In this document: positions 16,249 to 16,291 of the stretch, piece after piece
How the letters are laid out: the number at the start of each line of letters is the position of its first letter
Numbering within the stretch: the first letter of the stretch is position 1
The notes under the pieces: model-generated
Seen by the model: the letters and a program-made list of their open reading frames with translations, nothing else
Databases searched by the model: none
Told to the model about the DNA's origin: nothing
Source: JAFGIT01 sp016929465 [NCBI: Candidatus Coatesbacteria bacterium]
Lineage (GTDB): Bacteria > B130-G9
Assembly: GCA_016929465.1 (NCBI GenBank)
Contig: JAFGIT010000168.1
Coordinates: 1 to 16,291, forward strand
Reading direction: 5' to 3'
DNA length: 16,291 nucleotides
Position numbers and translations under genes: made by a program

Positions 16249-16271
16249 CGCATCCTCTCGTCAGGGATGCG
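16249..16271. other. 7-bp hairpin at the window edge
   Basis: CGCATCC (16249-16255) pairs with GGATGCG (16265-16271) around a 9-base loop. It may be part of the giant gene's 5' leader or the end of a transcription unit outside the window. There is no T tract on either side. Confidence 0.35.
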
Positions 16272-16291
16272 CACGATTCAGCGTGATAATG

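Overview
The window carries four protein genes and no RNA genes. Three of them encode large exported proteins built almost entirely from beta-structured repeats; the fourth encodes a cytoplasmic Memo-family protein. The Sec-type signal peptides, strong GGAGG-type ribosome binding sites, moderately GC-rich codon use, a TTG start and the mix of families (PQQ-type propellers, DUF1565/parallel beta-helix, 'TDNAGN' Ig-like arrays, choice-of-anchor D, Memo with an N-terminal PqqD-like part) suggest a bacterium from a poorly cultured lineage whose genome is rich in giant surface proteins. Coatesbacteria-, Lindowbacteria-, Abyssubacteria- or Hydrogenedentes-like groups are possible, but this is an impression and the window holds no phylogenetic marker.

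Layout: (1) 1-1112 (+), the 3' part of a PQQ-like beta-propeller protein ending in two Ig-like domains; (2) a strong intrinsic terminator at 1186-1216; (3) 1272-4538 (+), a secreted 1088-residue protein with an eight-blade propeller, a mostly helical middle region of unknown function and a 13-copy GNDxY solenoid array; (4) 4673-5887 (+), an AmmeMemoRadiSam system protein B (Memo family) with a PqqD-like N-terminal domain; (5) a convergent intergenic region; (6) 6037-16182 (-), one uninterrupted gene for a 3381-residue secreted protein.

The giant protein reads, from its N-terminus: signal peptide; [DUF1565 cap, parallel beta-helix, SPCIDAG/MGYHY cap, Ig-like domain] twice; 15 tandem Ig-like repeats of about 97 residues; a choice-of-anchor D (ASH-like) domain; and a duplicated C-terminal domain. 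It looks like a long cell-surface or extracellular fibre. No LPXTG, PEP-CTERM or other known sorting signal is visible at its end.

No operon can be proven. The three + genes are separated by 130-160 bases and the first is closed by its own terminator. The shared theme of genes 1, 2 and 4 is extracellular repeat architecture; the Memo protein between them has no obvious link. Points most worth checking are a one-Cys-per-coil ladder in the second beta-helix, G10 and G9 tracts inside the giant gene (possible phase variation), and a 21-base imperfect direct repeat on each side of that gene. All non-coding gaps are shorter than 160 bases.
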